Positions 27,995 to 37,603 of a stretch of 64,000 nucleotides of DNA are shown here, piece by piece. Source of the DNA: Shouchella xiaoxiensis (GTDB lineage: Bacteria > Bacillota > Bacilli > Bacillales > Bacillaceae_D); contig NZ_JAFBCV010000004.1 of NCBI RefSeq assembly GCF_016907895.1, positions 1 to 64,000 of the forward strand. The letters are read 5' to 3'. Each line of letters opens with the position of its first letter. Position 1 is the first letter of the stretch. Position numbers and translations under genes: made by a program. The notes under the pieces are model-generated. The model was given only the letters and a program-made list of their open reading frames with translations. It searched no databases and was not told where the DNA came from.

Positions 27995-29479
27995 ATGTTT
28001 AGTGTAAATTCGAATTGGACAAGCAATAACGAAGATGATGTGTTACTAGTAGGGATTGGGAACGGTACAACGTTTACAGAAGATGTTAGCAAGTTGGATC
28101 AAGCTTTAAATGGTCAATTAATGGAATTAAGAAAACAAGGATCGTTAGGTAAGAAGAGAGGAGAGCTTACTTCTTTCTATACGTTAAATCTTATTTCAAC
28201 TAAAAAAGTGTATGTCCTCCATCTAGGAGATAAAGAAACACTTACTCGTGACGAATTGAGAACGGGACTTGGAAAAGCTGGTTTACTTTTAAAAAAGGAA
28301 AAAATGGAGCGCGCAGGTATTCTGTTAGATAGTTTTGCTTCAAGTTCAATCTCAAAAGAAGAGGCTGCCTTTGCAGTTGGTGAAGCATTTGCTTTAGCGT
28401 CATACGATAAACAGACGTATAAGGAAAAAAGCAATGAGCCGATAAAAATGGTAGAAGCCATTCGTTTCTATTCGGTAGAAGAAGGGCTCACACAATCAGC
28501 ACAACGTGGGTATACATATGGAAATGGGACGAATACAGCTCGTAAACTTGTGAACATACCAGGGAACATGTTAACACCAACTGATTTGGCTGAAGAAGCA
28601 AAGACAATAGCTGATAGCTATGGATTTGAATTTAGTGTTCTTGAACGAGAGGACATGGAAAAACTAGGAATGGGTGCTCTATTGGCAGTTGCTCAAGGCA
28701 GCGATCAGCCACCAAAAATGATTGTTATGCGTTACGAAGGCAATCCAGCCAGTGATGATCTAACCGCATTTGTTGGAAAAGGGTTAACGTTTGATTCTGG
28801 TGGTTATTCGTTAAAACCACCTGCAAACATGCATGAAATGAAAGGTGACATGGGTGGGGCTGCAGCCGTTCTTGGAGCCATGCAAATTATCGGTGAAGAA
28901 CAACCGAAGCAAAATGTCCTTTGCGTTATTCCATCAAGTGAGAACTTAATTAATGGTTCAGCAATGAAACCTGGTGACGTCTTACGAGCAATGAGTGGAA
29001 AAACAATTGAAGTTCGAAATACGGACGCTGAGGGTCGGTTAATTCTAGCTGACGGCGTTGCTTATGCCAAGCAACTTGGCGCTTCACGTTTAATAGATGT
29101 TGCTACGTTAACAGGAGCATGTATTGTTGCACTTGGTCAAGAAACAACGGGAGCAGTGACAAATAATAAGGATTTAATGGAAGCTGTTCGTGTGGCTGGT
29201 GAGAACGTAGGAGAACCAATTTGGCAGTTTCCAAGTAGTAAAGCGTATAAAGATTTGTTAAAAACGAGCGATGTAGCTGATCTGAACAATGCACCTGGCC
29301 GCGCTGGAGGAAGCATTACAGCAGGTTTGTTTATTGGTGAATTTGCGGAGGACACTCCTTGGGTTCATTTAGATATTGCTGGAACGTCATCAACAAGTAA
29401 ACAAACAGCAATAGGGCCTGCCGGTGCTACGGGTATAATGGCTCGAACACTTGCAGAATATATTTCAAACCGCGCTTAA
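27995..29479 (+). CDS. pepA: Leucyl aminopeptidase, M17 family
   Basis: A 494-residue cytosolic dizinc aminopeptidase releasing N-terminal residues from peptides. The catalytic C-terminal half contains VGKGLTFDSGGYSLKP and the signature NTDAEGRLILADGVAYA with metal and catalytic residues. The N-terminal domain is the usual regulatory/hexamerisation part. The ATG at 27995 follows GGGAGATG; the longer frame overlaps the promoter. Equivalent to B. subtilis yuiE. Confidence 0.95.
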   Translation: MFSVNSNWTSNNEDDVLLVGIGNGTTFTEDVSKLDQALNGQLMELRKQGSLGKKRGELTSFYTLNLISTKKVYVLHLGDKETLTRDELRTGLGKAGLLLKKEKMERAGILLDSFASSSISKEEAAFAVGEAFALASYDKQTYKEKSNEPIKMVEAIRFYSVEEGLTQSAQRGYTYGNGTNTARKLVNIPGNMLTPTDLAEEAKTIADSYGFEFSVLEREDMEKLGMGALLAVAQGSDQPPKMIVMRYEGNPASDDLTAFVGKGLTFDSGGYSLKPPANMHEMKGDMGGAAAVLGAMQIIGEEQPKQNVLCVIPSSENLINGSAMKPGDVLRAMSGKTIEVRNTDAEGRLILADGVAYAKQLGASRLIDVATLTGACIVALGQETTGAVTNNKDLMEAVRVAGENVGEPIWQFPSSKAYKDLLKTSDVADLNNAPGRAGGSITAGLFIGEFAEDTPWVHLDIAGTSSTSKQTAIGPAGATGIMARTLAEYISNRA

Positions 29480-29592
29480 TAGGGACGTAAAAAGATAATA
29501 CTTGTACGCTCGGTTGCATAAAGTTATAATGAAGGATAATAAATAATGAACCTGGCCAAACAGAATGTTTCTGTATAAGGAAGGGGAACAAA

Positions 29593-29871
29593 ATGATTGA
29601 TACTGCTTATGTTGAAATAAAATGTGCACGTGAGCTTTATGCGTTAAATCGCAAATATCGCGTCTTTATTAACGACCACTTTGTTGGGGCTTTAAAACGT
29701 AGACAAAAAATGACGATCGAAGTTCCAGCAGGTACGCATAAGCTATTTGCAACGAATGATGCCTCCATCACAGAACCAATCGAGTTATCTGTACAAGTAG
29801 GTGACACGATTTCGTACCAGTTAAAAGGTTGTCGTGATAAATCACTTTCTTTTACTCAAATTGCATTTTAA
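29593..29871 (+). CDS. Small beta-rich protein of unknown function
   Basis: A 92-residue protein with alternating hydrophobic pattern (YRVFINDHFVGALKRRQKMTIEVPAGTHKLFATN, IELSVQVGDTISYQLKG) similar to PEGA-like or carbohydrate-binding beta domains. No signal peptide. AAGGAAGGGG precedes the ATG and a strong terminator follows, so it is a real single gene. Function not recognised. Confidence 0.6.
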   Translation: MIDTAYVEIKCARELYALNRKYRVFINDHFVGALKRRQKMTIEVPAGTHKLFATNDASITEPIELSVQVGDTISYQLKGCRDKSLSFTQIAF

Positions 29872-29874
29872 TGA

Positions 29875-29909
29875 AAAACGTAGAGAGCGATCGCTCTCTA
29901 CGTTTTTTT
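29875..29909 (+). terminator. Terminator of the small beta-rich protein gene
   Basis: Perfect palindromic stem centred on GCGATCGC, then seven T. Confidence 0.85.
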
Positions 29910-29982
29910 GTTGACATCGCCCAAAAACGATGATAAATTAGTGTAACATTTTAGTGATTTAGCAAACTAAAGGATTGATTTG

Positions 29983-31308
29983 ATGAATGCCGTTATTGTT
30001 GCAGTTGTATTAATGATTGTTTTAAGTTTATTAAGAGTTCATGTCGTGCTTGCTATGACGATTTCAGCCATCGTAGGTGGGCTGATTGGAGGCTTAGCTT
30101 TTCCAGACACAATTACTATTTTTACAGAAGGTCTTGGCGAAAATGCGGAAATTGCGTTCAGCTATGCGCTACTTGGTGCGTTTGCCGTTGCATTATCACA
30201 AACAGGGTTGCCTGATTTTCTCGTTGAGAAATTACAAAAACGAATTCAAAAAAATGGTGAATCAGAACGAGACACATTAACACGAATGTTGTTGTTTATC
30301 ATGTTATTTGTTGTGGCGTGTATGTCGCAAAACCTTGTACCTATTCACATTGCATTTATCCCTATACTTATACCGCCTATTTTATCGATATTAAATAAAT
30401 TGCAAGTGGACCGTCGATTGATCGCTTGTATCTTAACGTTCGGTCTTACAGCTCCTTACATGCTTCTACCTTATGGGTTCGGTCAGCTTTTTCATAAAGT
30501 TATCGCTGAAAATATGGCAGCGAGTGGCTTGGAGATCGACATGGGCTTGATCCCACAGGCCATGCTAATTCCAACAATAAGTTCATTTATTGGTTTGTTA
30601 ATTGCCGTGTTTGTGACGTACCGCCAGAAACGTTTATATAAAGATAAAGGTGTTAGCCAGAAAAACGATACGCAAGAAAAAAGCTACACAACCTGGTCAA
30701 TTGTTGTAGCGAGTTTAGCCGTTATTGCTACGGTTACAGTTCAAACAATATACAATGACTCAATGATACCTGCAGCTTTATCGGGACTATTTGTTTTACT
30801 CCTTTCCGGAACCGTCAAGTTAAAACAATCTGATGAAGTCATTACGGATGGAATAAAAATGATGGCTTTTATCGGCTTTGTCATGCTAGCAGCGGCAGGT
30901 TTTGCAGAAGTCGTTCGAGCCACTGGAGATGTGGAGCAATTAGTTACAAGCGTTTCTACATTAATTAGTGATAATCAATTTGCTGCAGTCGTATTAATGA
31001 TGTCTGTTGGTTTATTAATCACGTTAGGAATAGGTTCCTCATTTGCCACAGTTCCGATTATCGCCACATTATTTGTACCTCTTGGTTTAGAAGTTGGCTT
31101 GTCAACATTGGCGATTATAGCGATAATTGGTTCTGCTGGCGCGATTGGCGATGCAGGAGCACCTGCCTCGGATTCGACTTTAGGGCCTACAGCTGGGTTA
31201 AATGCCGATGGTCAACATGATCACATTTGGGATTCATGTGTTCCAACATTTTTGCATTTAACCGTTCCATTATTTATTTTTGGCTGTGTAGCTGCACTAA
31301 TTCTTTAA
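29983..31308 (+). CDS. yuiF: YuiF-type Na+/H+ antiporter-family transporter
   Basis: A 441-residue polytopic membrane protein (about 11-12 helices) of the NhaC-like/YuiF group. The C-terminal GSAGAIGDAGAPASDSTLGPTAGLNADGQHDHIWDSCVPTF motif is characteristic. It is probably an amino-acid or Na+-coupled transporter; family members were named as antiporters but substrates are not settled. The ATG at 29983 follows AAAGGATTGATTTG. Confidence 0.85.
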   Translation: MNAVIVAVVLMIVLSLLRVHVVLAMTISAIVGGLIGGLAFPDTITIFTEGLGENAEIAFSYALLGAFAVALSQTGLPDFLVEKLQKRIQKNGESERDTLTRMLLFIMLFVVACMSQNLVPIHIAFIPILIPPILSILNKLQVDRRLIACILTFGLTAPYMLLPYGFGQLFHKVIAENMAASGLEIDMGLIPQAMLIPTISSFIGLLIAVFVTYRQKRLYKDKGVSQKNDTQEKSYTTWSIVVASLAVIATVTVQTIYNDSMIPAALSGLFVLLLSGTVKLKQSDEVITDGIKMMAFIGFVMLAAAGFAEVVRATGDVEQLVTSVSTLISDNQFAAVVLMMSVGLLITLGIGSSFATVPIIATLFVPLGLEVGLSTLAIIAIIGSAGAIGDAGAPASDSTLGPTAGLNADGQHDHIWDSCVPTFLHLTVPLFIFGCVAALIL

Positions 31309-31314
31309 AACAAT

Positions 31315-31352
31315 AAAAGGAGTTTCGTCCATTGGGACGAAACTCCTTTTTT
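31315..31352. terminator. Bidirectional terminator yuiF/HU gene
   Basis: A 16 bp stem AAAAGGAGTTTCGTCC with its complement, loop ATTG, then T-run. Confidence 0.85.
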
Positions 31353-31356
31353 ATAC

Positions 31357-31629
31357 TTACTTCACCGCGTCTTTAAGCTGTTTACCTGCTTTAAATGCTG
31401 GTGTTTTTGTTGCCGCAATATCAATTTCCTCACCGGTTTGAGGGTTGCGTCCTTTACGAGCTGCGCGTTCACGAACTTCAAAATTACCAAACCCAATTAA
31501 CTGGACGGTTTCACCTTTACCCAATGACTCTGTAATTAAATCAAACATGCTATTGACGGCTGTCGTTGCATCTTTTTTTGAAAGCTGAGCTCTTTCGGCT
31601 AGTGAATTGATTAATTCTGTTTTATTCAT
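31357..31629 (-). CDS. HU-family DNA-binding protein
   Basis: A 90-residue histone-like protein with the signature [24 protein letters not shown] and the DNA-bending beta arm. It compacts and bends DNA as a dimer. The ATG follows AAGGAGTGTTAAT. B. subtilis has one essential HU (hbs) elsewhere on the chromosome, so this could be an additional paralogue, but that cannot be checked here. Confidence 0.93.
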   Translation of the reverse strand: MNKTELINSLAERAQLSKKDATTAVNSMFDLITESLGKGETVQLIGFGNFEVRERAARKGRNPQTGEEIDIAATKTPAFKAGKQLKDAVK

Positions 31630-31699
31630 ATTAACACTCCTTGGAAAACGATTAAGTAAGTTCTGCTACCATCATCTCCAATCCACATTATTTTATACA

Positions 31700-32533
31700 T
31701 TAAGTAGTCATTTTCTTTTTCATTTGGTGAATTGTTGCGTTTACTTCTGCTCCTATTATTAAAATGATGCCTGTGATAAAGAACCAAAACATCAAAATAA
31801 TAATTCCTGCAAGTGGACCGTACGTACTTTCAAAATTACCAAAGTTACTCACATAAATTGAAAATAAGAAGGAGATGAGCTGCCAGCCAATTGTAGCTAC
31901 AATGGCCCCTGGCAGTGCATGACGAAATTGAATTTTTTCATTTGGCGAAATCCAATAGAGCACCATTAATGATGCAATCATAACAACAAATGCAACAACC
32001 CATCTAAGGTTGCTCACAACAGATACAACCTCTGAAGGAATACGTAAGAAGTTCTCTAATCCATCTAATATAACATTACCAAAAACAGGTAAAGCAAGGG
32101 TCACAATAATTAAAATAACCATTGCAATCGTTAATAAGACTGCCGTTCCTCTTAGTTTTAGAAAATGCCGTGTTTCTTCGATGTTGTATGCACGGTTAAC
32201 AGAACGAATAAAAGAATTAATAGCATTTGATGCAGACCAAAGTGTTCCTAAAAACCCGATTGACAAGAGACCAATTTGAGGTGTACCTATCGTATTCAAA
32301 ACAATGTTTGTAAAGGCATCACCTATTTCACCGGGAAAAAATTGAGAAATCATCATAGAAACTTCTTCCGTGTCTATATCAAACAACGAAACTCCAGCTA
32401 AAACAAAAATCATTAAAGGAAAAATAGCTAAAATAAAATAAAAAGCCAACGTGGCTGCAAGATCTGGAATGGGATCAGCTTTAATTTGATCAATTAATTT
32501 TTTTGAAAATAAACGGATAGTACGTATCGACAT
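31700..32533 (-). CDS. YihY/UPF0761 family membrane protein
   Basis: A 277-residue membrane protein of the YihY (once called ribonuclease BN) family with six hydrophobic helices and conserved DLAATLAFYFILAIFPLMIF, GTLWSASNAINSFIRSVNRAYN and PGAIVATIGWQ. Transport or envelope function is unknown. The start at 32533 follows GGGGGG; upstream in-frame residues to 32845 overlap the luxS promoter and start and are not protein-like. Confidence 0.85.
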   Translation of the reverse strand: MSIRTIRLFSKKLIDQIKADPIPDLAATLAFYFILAIFPLMIFVLAGVSLFDIDTEEVSMMISQFFPGEIGDAFTNIVLNTIGTPQIGLLSIGFLGTLWSASNAINSFIRSVNRAYNIEETRHFLKLRGTAVLLTIAMVILIIVTLALPVFGNVILDGLENFLRIPSEVVSVVSNLRWVVAFVVMIASLMVLYWISPNEKIQFRHALPGAIVATIGWQLISFLFSIYVSNFGNFESTYGPLAGIIILMFWFFITGIILIIGAEVNATIHQMKKKMTT

Positions 32534-32602
32534 TAATGCCCCCCTGATAATCTGCCATAACTTATAACTTGTACCCATAAAAAAAAATGATAAACCTAAC
32601 CT

Positions 32603-32632
32603 TCGACAGGACAAACGGCTATCCTTTATACT
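32603..32632 (+). promoter_or_regulatory. Promoter of luxS
   Basis: TCGACA (32603-32608), 18 bp, TATACT (32627-32632), 30 nt before the luxS ATG. No S-box is visible. Confidence 0.5.
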
Positions 32633-32661
32633 TAATGTAAGTAAACAAAGGAGATGATTAG

Positions 32662-33132
32662 ATGCCATCAGTTGAGAGTTTTGAACTTGATCACACGATT
32701 GTAAAAGCACCATACGTACGTCATTGCGGGACGCATAAAATTGGTAGCGACGGTGAAGTAAATAAGTTTGATATTCGTTTTTGTCAACCAAACAAAGAAG
32801 CGTTAAAGCCTGAAGTGATTCATACACTAGAGCACTTACTCGCAATCAACATTCGTCGCTTCTCTGAAGAGTACGATCACTTTGATGTGATTGATATCTC
32901 ACCAATGGGCTGTCAAACAGGGTACTATTTAATTATGAGTGGAACCCCAGCAGTGAGTGAGATTATTGATGTATTAGAAAAGACTATGGAGTATTCGCTT
33001 TCTACGGAAGATGTTCCTGCGGCTACAGAAAAAGAGTGTGGCCAGGCGATTTTACATGATCTAGAAGGTACAAAAGCACGGATGAGAAAATGGTTAGCCG
33101 AAGATAAAGAAAACTTAAAGCAAGTATTTTAA
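32662..33132 (+). CDS. luxS: S-ribosylhomocysteine lyase
   Basis: Cleaves S-ribosylhomocysteine to homocysteine and the AI-2 precursor in the activated methyl cycle. It has 156 residues and the full active site: metal ligands H54, H58 and C126, catalytic C84 and E57 ([23 protein letters not shown]). AAAGGAG precedes the ATG. Monocistronic with terminator. Confidence 0.97.
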   Translation: MPSVESFELDHTIVKAPYVRHCGTHKIGSDGEVNKFDIRFCQPNKEALKPEVIHTLEHLLAINIRRFSEEYDHFDVIDISPMGCQTGYYLIMSGTPAVSEIIDVLEKTMEYSLSTEDVPAATEKECGQAILHDLEGTKARMRKWLAEDKENLKQVF

Positions 33133-33133
33133 G

Positions 33134-33167
33134 AAAAGTCGCAGGCATACCATGCTTGCGACTTTTT
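33134..33167. terminator. Terminator of luxS (bidirectional)
   Basis: Stem AAAAGTCGCA with TGCGACTTTT, extended by GCAT/ATGC, then T. Confidence 0.8.
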
Positions 33168-33716
33168 CTATTCAAGCCAGGTCGAGGTTGGCTTAACATT
33201 TGCTTTAAGAATCTGTTCAAAGTGATGCAAGGCGACATCATTGTCTCGATTGGTAAAGCTTGCAATAGCATCCTGAGGGATACAAAGGTCATATTCTAAT
33301 GTATAAGCATCATTCGCTGTAAACTGAACACACATATTCCCAACAATTCCTGTTAAAAACAATGTGTGTATTTGTAAATGTTCGAGCAGTAGATGAAGCG
33401 GTGTATCAAAAAAACCTGAGTATTTTGGTTTAATAATAGAATAATCAGTGGGTAGGGGTTTTAGCTGCTTGGCAATTGGTGCGCCAAGCGCGTCACTTGA
33501 AGCAATATCGTCTACTAATTGAGTGAAATCAGACTGCCATTTTCCATAGTTATCATTAATGTATAGGACAGGCGCTTTATGTTTATGCATAAGTTCCTTT
33601 AACTGTAGAATCTTTTTAGTAATTTGTTCTGCTTGAGGATAAAGCTGTTCCCCATGTTCAAAAGAAAAGGGATTAATCATATCAATAATTAATAAAGCAC
33701 TATGTTCTTGTAACAT
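33168..33716 (-). CDS. Isochorismatase-family cysteine hydrolase
   Basis: A 182-residue cysteine hydrolase with the family triad: Asp in LLIIDMINPF, Lys in KPKYSGFF and Cys in GIVGNMCVQFTAND. Relatives are nicotinamidases, ureidoacrylate hydrolases and isochorismatases; the substrate is not deducible. Monocistronic, start at 33716 with GGAACGAGGT upstream. Confidence 0.88.
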   Translation of the reverse strand: MLQEHSALLIIDMINPFSFEHGEQLYPQAEQITKKILQLKELMHKHKAPVLYINDNYGKWQSDFTQLVDDIASSDALGAPIAKQLKPLPTDYSIIKPKYSGFFDTPLHLLLEHLQIHTLFLTGIVGNMCVQFTANDAYTLEYDLCIPQDAIASFTNRDNDVALHHFEQILKANVKPTSTWLE

Positions 33717-33847
33717 GTGAGTTTACCTCGTTCCTTGGTCCCTTCTTTTTACAAAGCCAATGTAGGAGATCCTATGTTATGATTAGGATGGACAAAAAAG
33801 CAATACTCATTCGAGCTTGAAGTCATTGTATGGAGGAGCGCATTAGT

Positions 33848-34345
33848 ATGATTGATCAAAAATCAGTCGAGATTTTACAAATTATCGAAGCAAATGGACG
33901 TCTTGATTCAGAGAAAATCGCTAAACTTGTTGATTTATCTGTGGAGGAAGTAAATCAATCCATTAAAGAACTCGAACAAAAAAATGTGATTCTTAGTTAC
34001 TCTGCCGTCATTGATTGGGCTAAACTGCCAGTACAAGAAGCGGTTACCGCTACGATTGATGTAAAAGTAGCGCCAAAACGAGGCGTAGGGTTTGACGAGG
34101 TAGCTGAACGGATCTATCGTTTTCCAGAAGTACGAGCGCTTTACTTAATGTCGGGTGCCTATGACTTATCCGTTGTTGTAGAAGGAAAAACGATGCAAGA
34201 AACAGCGCGCTTCGTTTCCGAACGTTTGTCAACCATTGATTCAGTTTTATCGACAACCACTCATTTTCAATTAAAAACATATAAACATGACGGTGTTATT
34301 TTTAAAGAACCAGATACGGATAAGAGAATTGTGGTGAGTCCATAG
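33848..34345 (+). CDS. alaR: Lrp/AsnC-family regulator, AlaR-like
   Basis: A 165-residue Lrp/AsnC regulator: N-terminal HTH (DSEKIAKLVDLSVEEVNQSIKELE), linker, and C-terminal RAM effector domain (RFPEVRALYLMSGAYDLSVVVEG). In B. subtilis the equivalent pair yugG-yugH is alaR-alaT, where AlaR controls alanine aminotransferase. The start at 33848 follows GGAG; the upstream ATG at 33830 contains that site. Its stop overlaps the next start by 1 nt. Confidence 0.82.
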   Translation: MIDQKSVEILQIIEANGRLDSEKIAKLVDLSVEEVNQSIKELEQKNVILSYSAVIDWAKLPVQEAVTATIDVKVAPKRGVGFDEVAERIYRFPEVRALYLMSGAYDLSVVVEGKTMQETARFVSERLSTIDSVLSTTTHFQLKTYKHDGVIFKEPDTDKRIVVSP

Positions 34346-35535
34346 TGGAACAAACAGCAAACAAACAAACTAGATTATCGCAGCGTGTCCGTTCCATTCA
34401 ACCATCCGGCATCCGCCGTTTTTTTGATTTAGCATCAAAAATGGACAACGTTATCTCACTTGGTGTGGGTGAACCAGACTTTGTTACACCTTGGAACGTT
34501 AGAGAAGCGAGTATTTCGTCGCTAGAACGTGGAATGACTGCTTATACGGCTAATGCTGGTCTCTTAGAGCTTCGGGTCGCTATTTCGGACTATATGAACA
34601 ATCGATTTCAAGTTGATTATAATCCCGACAATGAAGTGCTCGTGACGGTCGGTGCCAGTGAAGCCATCGATCTAGGCATGCGTTCAATTATTAATCCGGG
34701 TGATGAAGTGATTATTGTTGAACCTACGTTTGTATCGTATGCACCACTGGTGTCTATGGCAGGAGGAGTCCCCGTTGCTGTCGGTACAACAGCAGCATCC
34801 CACTTTGAAGTATTGCCAGAAGATATTGAGGCAGCGATAACGGATAAAACAAAAGCAATTATGATTTGTTATCCAAACAATCCAACTGGTGCTACAATTA
34901 GTCGGGCAAAACTAGAACAAATCGCTACAATTGTTAAAACGCATGATTTAATTGTTTTCTCAGATGAAATTTATGCGGAATTATCCTATGAAAAAGATCA
35001 TGTATGCTTTTCCTCATTGCCTGCTATGAAGGAACAAACCATTGTCATTAATGGGTTTTCCAAAGCTTTCGCTATGACAGGGTGGCGACTTGGCTTTGTT
35101 CTTGCTCCGCCTGACCTATTAGATGCGATGTTGAAAATTCATCAGTATAGCTTGATGTGTGCACCAACCATGGCTCAATACGGGGCACTAGAAGCGATGA
35201 GAAACGGAATGGAAGATATTGAAAAAATGACGTTGTCCTATCAACAGCGACGAAATTTTTTCGTTAAAACGGCAAAAGAAATTGGTTTACCTTGCCATAA
35301 GCCAGACGGAGCGTTTTATGCTTTCCCATCTATCGCTCATACTGGTTGGACGTCAGAGGAATTTGCAGAAAAGCTACTAATAGAAGAGCGAGTGGCAGTG
35401 GTGCCTGGCTCGGTTTTTGGTAAAGGTGGAGAAGGTCATATCCGCTGTTCTTATGCGACTTCTCTTGTTAATTTAGAAGAGGCGCTTAAACGAATTGGTC
35501 GTTTTCTTGAGGCGCATGATATAAGAGGGAATTAA
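34345..35535 (+). CDS. alaT: PLP-dependent aminotransferase, AlaT-like
   Basis: A 396-residue class I aminotransferase with the PLP lysine in INGFSKAFAMTGWRLGF, CYPNNPTGAT and the C-terminal arginine in HIRCSYATS. By synteny with alaR it is probably the alanine transaminase (pyruvate/glutamate), but aromatic aminotransferase activity of the PatA group cannot be excluded. GTG start coupled to alaR (TAGTG). Confidence 0.86.
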   Translation: MEQTANKQTRLSQRVRSIQPSGIRRFFDLASKMDNVISLGVGEPDFVTPWNVREASISSLERGMTAYTANAGLLELRVAISDYMNNRFQVDYNPDNEVLVTVGASEAIDLGMRSIINPGDEVIIVEPTFVSYAPLVSMAGGVPVAVGTTAASHFEVLPEDIEAAITDKTKAIMICYPNNPTGATISRAKLEQIATIVKTHDLIVFSDEIYAELSYEKDHVCFSSLPAMKEQTIVINGFSKAFAMTGWRLGFVLAPPDLLDAMLKIHQYSLMCAPTMAQYGALEAMRNGMEDIEKMTLSYQQRRNFFVKTAKEIGLPCHKPDGAFYAFPSIAHTGWTSEEFAEKLLIEERVAVVPGSVFGKGGEGHIRCSYATSLVNLEEALKRIGRFLEAHDIRGN

Positions 35536-35540
35536 AAAGA

Positions 35541-35570
35541 AAGGGGACCGCGCTTCTGGTCTCCCTTATT
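35541..35570 (+). terminator. Terminator between alaT and thiM
   Basis: Stem AAGGGGACC with GGTCTCCCTT around an 8 nt loop, then ATTT. It fills most of the short gap before thiM. Confidence 0.6.
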
Positions 35571-35591
35571 TCATTGAAAGAAGGTGTTAAC

Positions 35592-36392
35592 ATGAAAACA
35601 ATTAAACAAGAAAATCCGCTTATTCATTGCATGACAAATATGGTTGTTACAAATTTTACTGCAAATGGCTTGTTAGCAATAGGTGCTTCGCCAGTAATGG
35701 CTTATTCTAAAGAGGAAACAGCTGATATGGCAAGCGCTGCAGACGGATTGTTGTTAAACATTGGTACGCCGTCAGAAGCCGTTATTGAATCGATGATTAT
35801 TGCTGGAAGAGCAGCAAATGCACAGGGCACCCCAGTTATTTTAGACCCCGTTGGTGCGGGAGCAACTCCCTTTCGAAATCACATCATTCGTAAGATCCTG
35901 GATGAAGTAAATGTCGCTCTAATTCGTGGTAACGCAGGCGAAATTGCCGCTATTTTAGGAGAGGTTGGAACGGTAAAAGGTGTAGATGCGCAAATTAAAA
36001 CAGATCCGATTCAACTTGCAATAAAAGCCGCAAAACAGTTAAACTGTGTTATTGTTGTGACTGGTGCAACAGACGTCATTTCAGATGGGATGAGAACAGT
36101 CACAGTAAAAAATGGACATCCATGGTTAACACGAGTAGTTGGAACGGGTTGTTTACTAGGTGGTGTGATTTGCGCGTACAGTGCGGTTAAGTCAGAGTCT
36201 TTAATTGATGCGGCTACCGAAGCGCTTGTTTTCTATGGAGTGGCGGCGGAACGTGCATTTACAAAAACACAAACACAAGGAATTGCTTCATTTCAAATTC
36301 AATTTATTAATGAACTTAGTCAGTTGACCGAGGATGAAGCGGCTCTTTTCAAACAGGTCGAAGAGATCGAACTAGAGGAGAAGGAAAAATGA
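35592..36392 (+). CDS. thiM: Hydroxyethylthiazole kinase
   Basis: Phosphorylates the thiazole alcohol in thiamine salvage. It has 266 residues with the ribokinase-fold motifs HCMTNMVVTNFTANGLLAIGASP, ILDPVGAGATPFR and VVGTGCLLGG (anion hole and catalytic region). The ATG at 35592 follows AAGAAGGTG. Only 56 nt separate it from alaT, with no room for a TPP riboswitch. thiE and thiD are not adjacent. It overlaps the helicase gene by 4 nt. Confidence 0.94.
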   Translation: MKTIKQENPLIHCMTNMVVTNFTANGLLAIGASPVMAYSKEETADMASAADGLLLNIGTPSEAVIESMIIAGRAANAQGTPVILDPVGAGATPFRNHIIRKILDEVNVALIRGNAGEIAAILGEVGTVKGVDAQIKTDPIQLAIKAAKQLNCVIVVTGATDVISDGMRTVTVKNGHPWLTRVVGTGCLLGGVICAYSAVKSESLIDAATEALVFYGVAAERAFTKTQTQGIASFQIQFINELSQLTEDEAALFKQVEEIELEEKEK

Positions 36393-37531
36393 TTACTCAT
36401 TTTACAATGGGAACATGGCCAAATGAAATTGAAGCTAATTTAAGTAAAGCAGGCATACAAACACCAACTCCCATTCAAAAGACGGCAATACCAGCAGCAT
36501 TAGAAGGAAAAAATATCTTGCTACGCTCGCAAACAGGCTCAGGAAAAACATTAGCGTACACACTTCCATTGCTAGCCTCAATTGATTCTGAAAAGTTAAC
36601 GACACAAGCGTTAATTATTGCGCCTTCGCAAGAGTTAGCTGTGCAGATTGAGCAAGTCATTAAAGAAACCATTGCGAATACAGGCATAACGTGTCAGACA
36701 TTTATTGGCGGTGCAAATATTAACCGTCAGATTGAAAAGTTAAAAAAGAAAAAACCCCATATTGCTGTTGGAACCCCAGGAAGAGTTTTAGAGCTGGTTA
36801 AAACAAAAAAAATAAAATTGGCAGATGTTGGTTTTTACGTAATAGATGAAGTCGATCGACTTGTTCTTGAAGATAAGTCTTGGTCCGAAGTAGAAGAATT
36901 AGGAAAACGTATTGGTTATTCAGCTCAATTTATGTTCGCTTCGGCTACTGCCCCAGATAAATTAGAAACGAAGTTAGCATCCTTCGTTAAAGACATTGTC
37001 CGAATTGAAGCAGATGGTTCTGTTGTACCTGCTCAAGTGGAACATGTTTTCGTCATGATTGAAGCACGAGATCGAATTGATATGGTTCGTCGTCTTATTC
37101 ACGCAGAAGGAATTAAAAAAGGAATTGTGTTTGTCAATCAGCTGGACAAGTTAACGGAGGCGGTTGAAAAGTTGCGTTACCGTAAAATCGATGCAGTTGG
37201 ATTGTCTTCTGAGAGCTCTAAGCAAGAACGAGAATTAGCCATACAAGCAATGAAGTCAAATGAAGCATCTATTCTTGTGGCGACAGATGTAGCAGCTAGA
37301 GGTCTTGATTTAGCCGATGTCACTCACATCATTCAACTAGAAACGCCTAATGAAGCCGCTAGTTATTTACATCGAGCAGGTCGGACAGGGCGTATGAATC
37401 AATCTGGTAAAGTCATTTCATTATTTGAACGACGAGAGCTTTATAAAAAAGAAAAATACGAAAACCACTTATCGATATCCATTGAACCAGTTGAATTAGC
37501 AAAAGGGAGATTAATTTCGAAACAATATTAG
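36389..37531 (+). CDS. yfmL: DEAD-box RNA helicase, YfmL-like
   Basis: A 380-residue minimal ATP-dependent RNA helicase: Q-motif TPTPIQKTAIP, motif I QTGSGKT, motif II DEVD (instead of DEAD), motif III SAT, motif VI HRAGRTGR. It lacks a C-terminal RNA-binding extension, like B. subtilis YfmL, which is implicated in ribosome assembly and cold growth. It is unusual as the downstream partner of thiM (ATGA overlap). Confidence 0.85.
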   Translation: MITHFTMGTWPNEIEANLSKAGIQTPTPIQKTAIPAALEGKNILLRSQTGSGKTLAYTLPLLASIDSEKLTTQALIIAPSQELAVQIEQVIKETIANTGITCQTFIGGANINRQIEKLKKKKPHIAVGTPGRVLELVKTKKIKLADVGFYVIDEVDRLVLEDKSWSEVEELGKRIGYSAQFMFASATAPDKLETKLASFVKDIVRIEADGSVVPAQVEHVFVMIEARDRIDMVRRLIHAEGIKKGIVFVNQLDKLTEAVEKLRYRKIDAVGLSSESSKQERELAIQAMKSNEASILVATDVAARGLDLADVTHIIQLETPNEAASYLHRAGRTGRMNQSGKVISLFERRELYKKEKYENHLSISIEPVELAKGRLISKQY

Positions 37532-37603
37532 GATCTGTCTTTGCGCAAATGGAGAACGTATGGTAAAATCAAAAGGTTAAAACATGTTTAGGAGTTGTGA
37601 TGA

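Noticed and set aside
35536-35591. TPP riboswitch before thiM
   Set aside because: Only 56 nt are available, taken up by a terminator-like hairpin and the ribosome site; no THI-box sequence is present.
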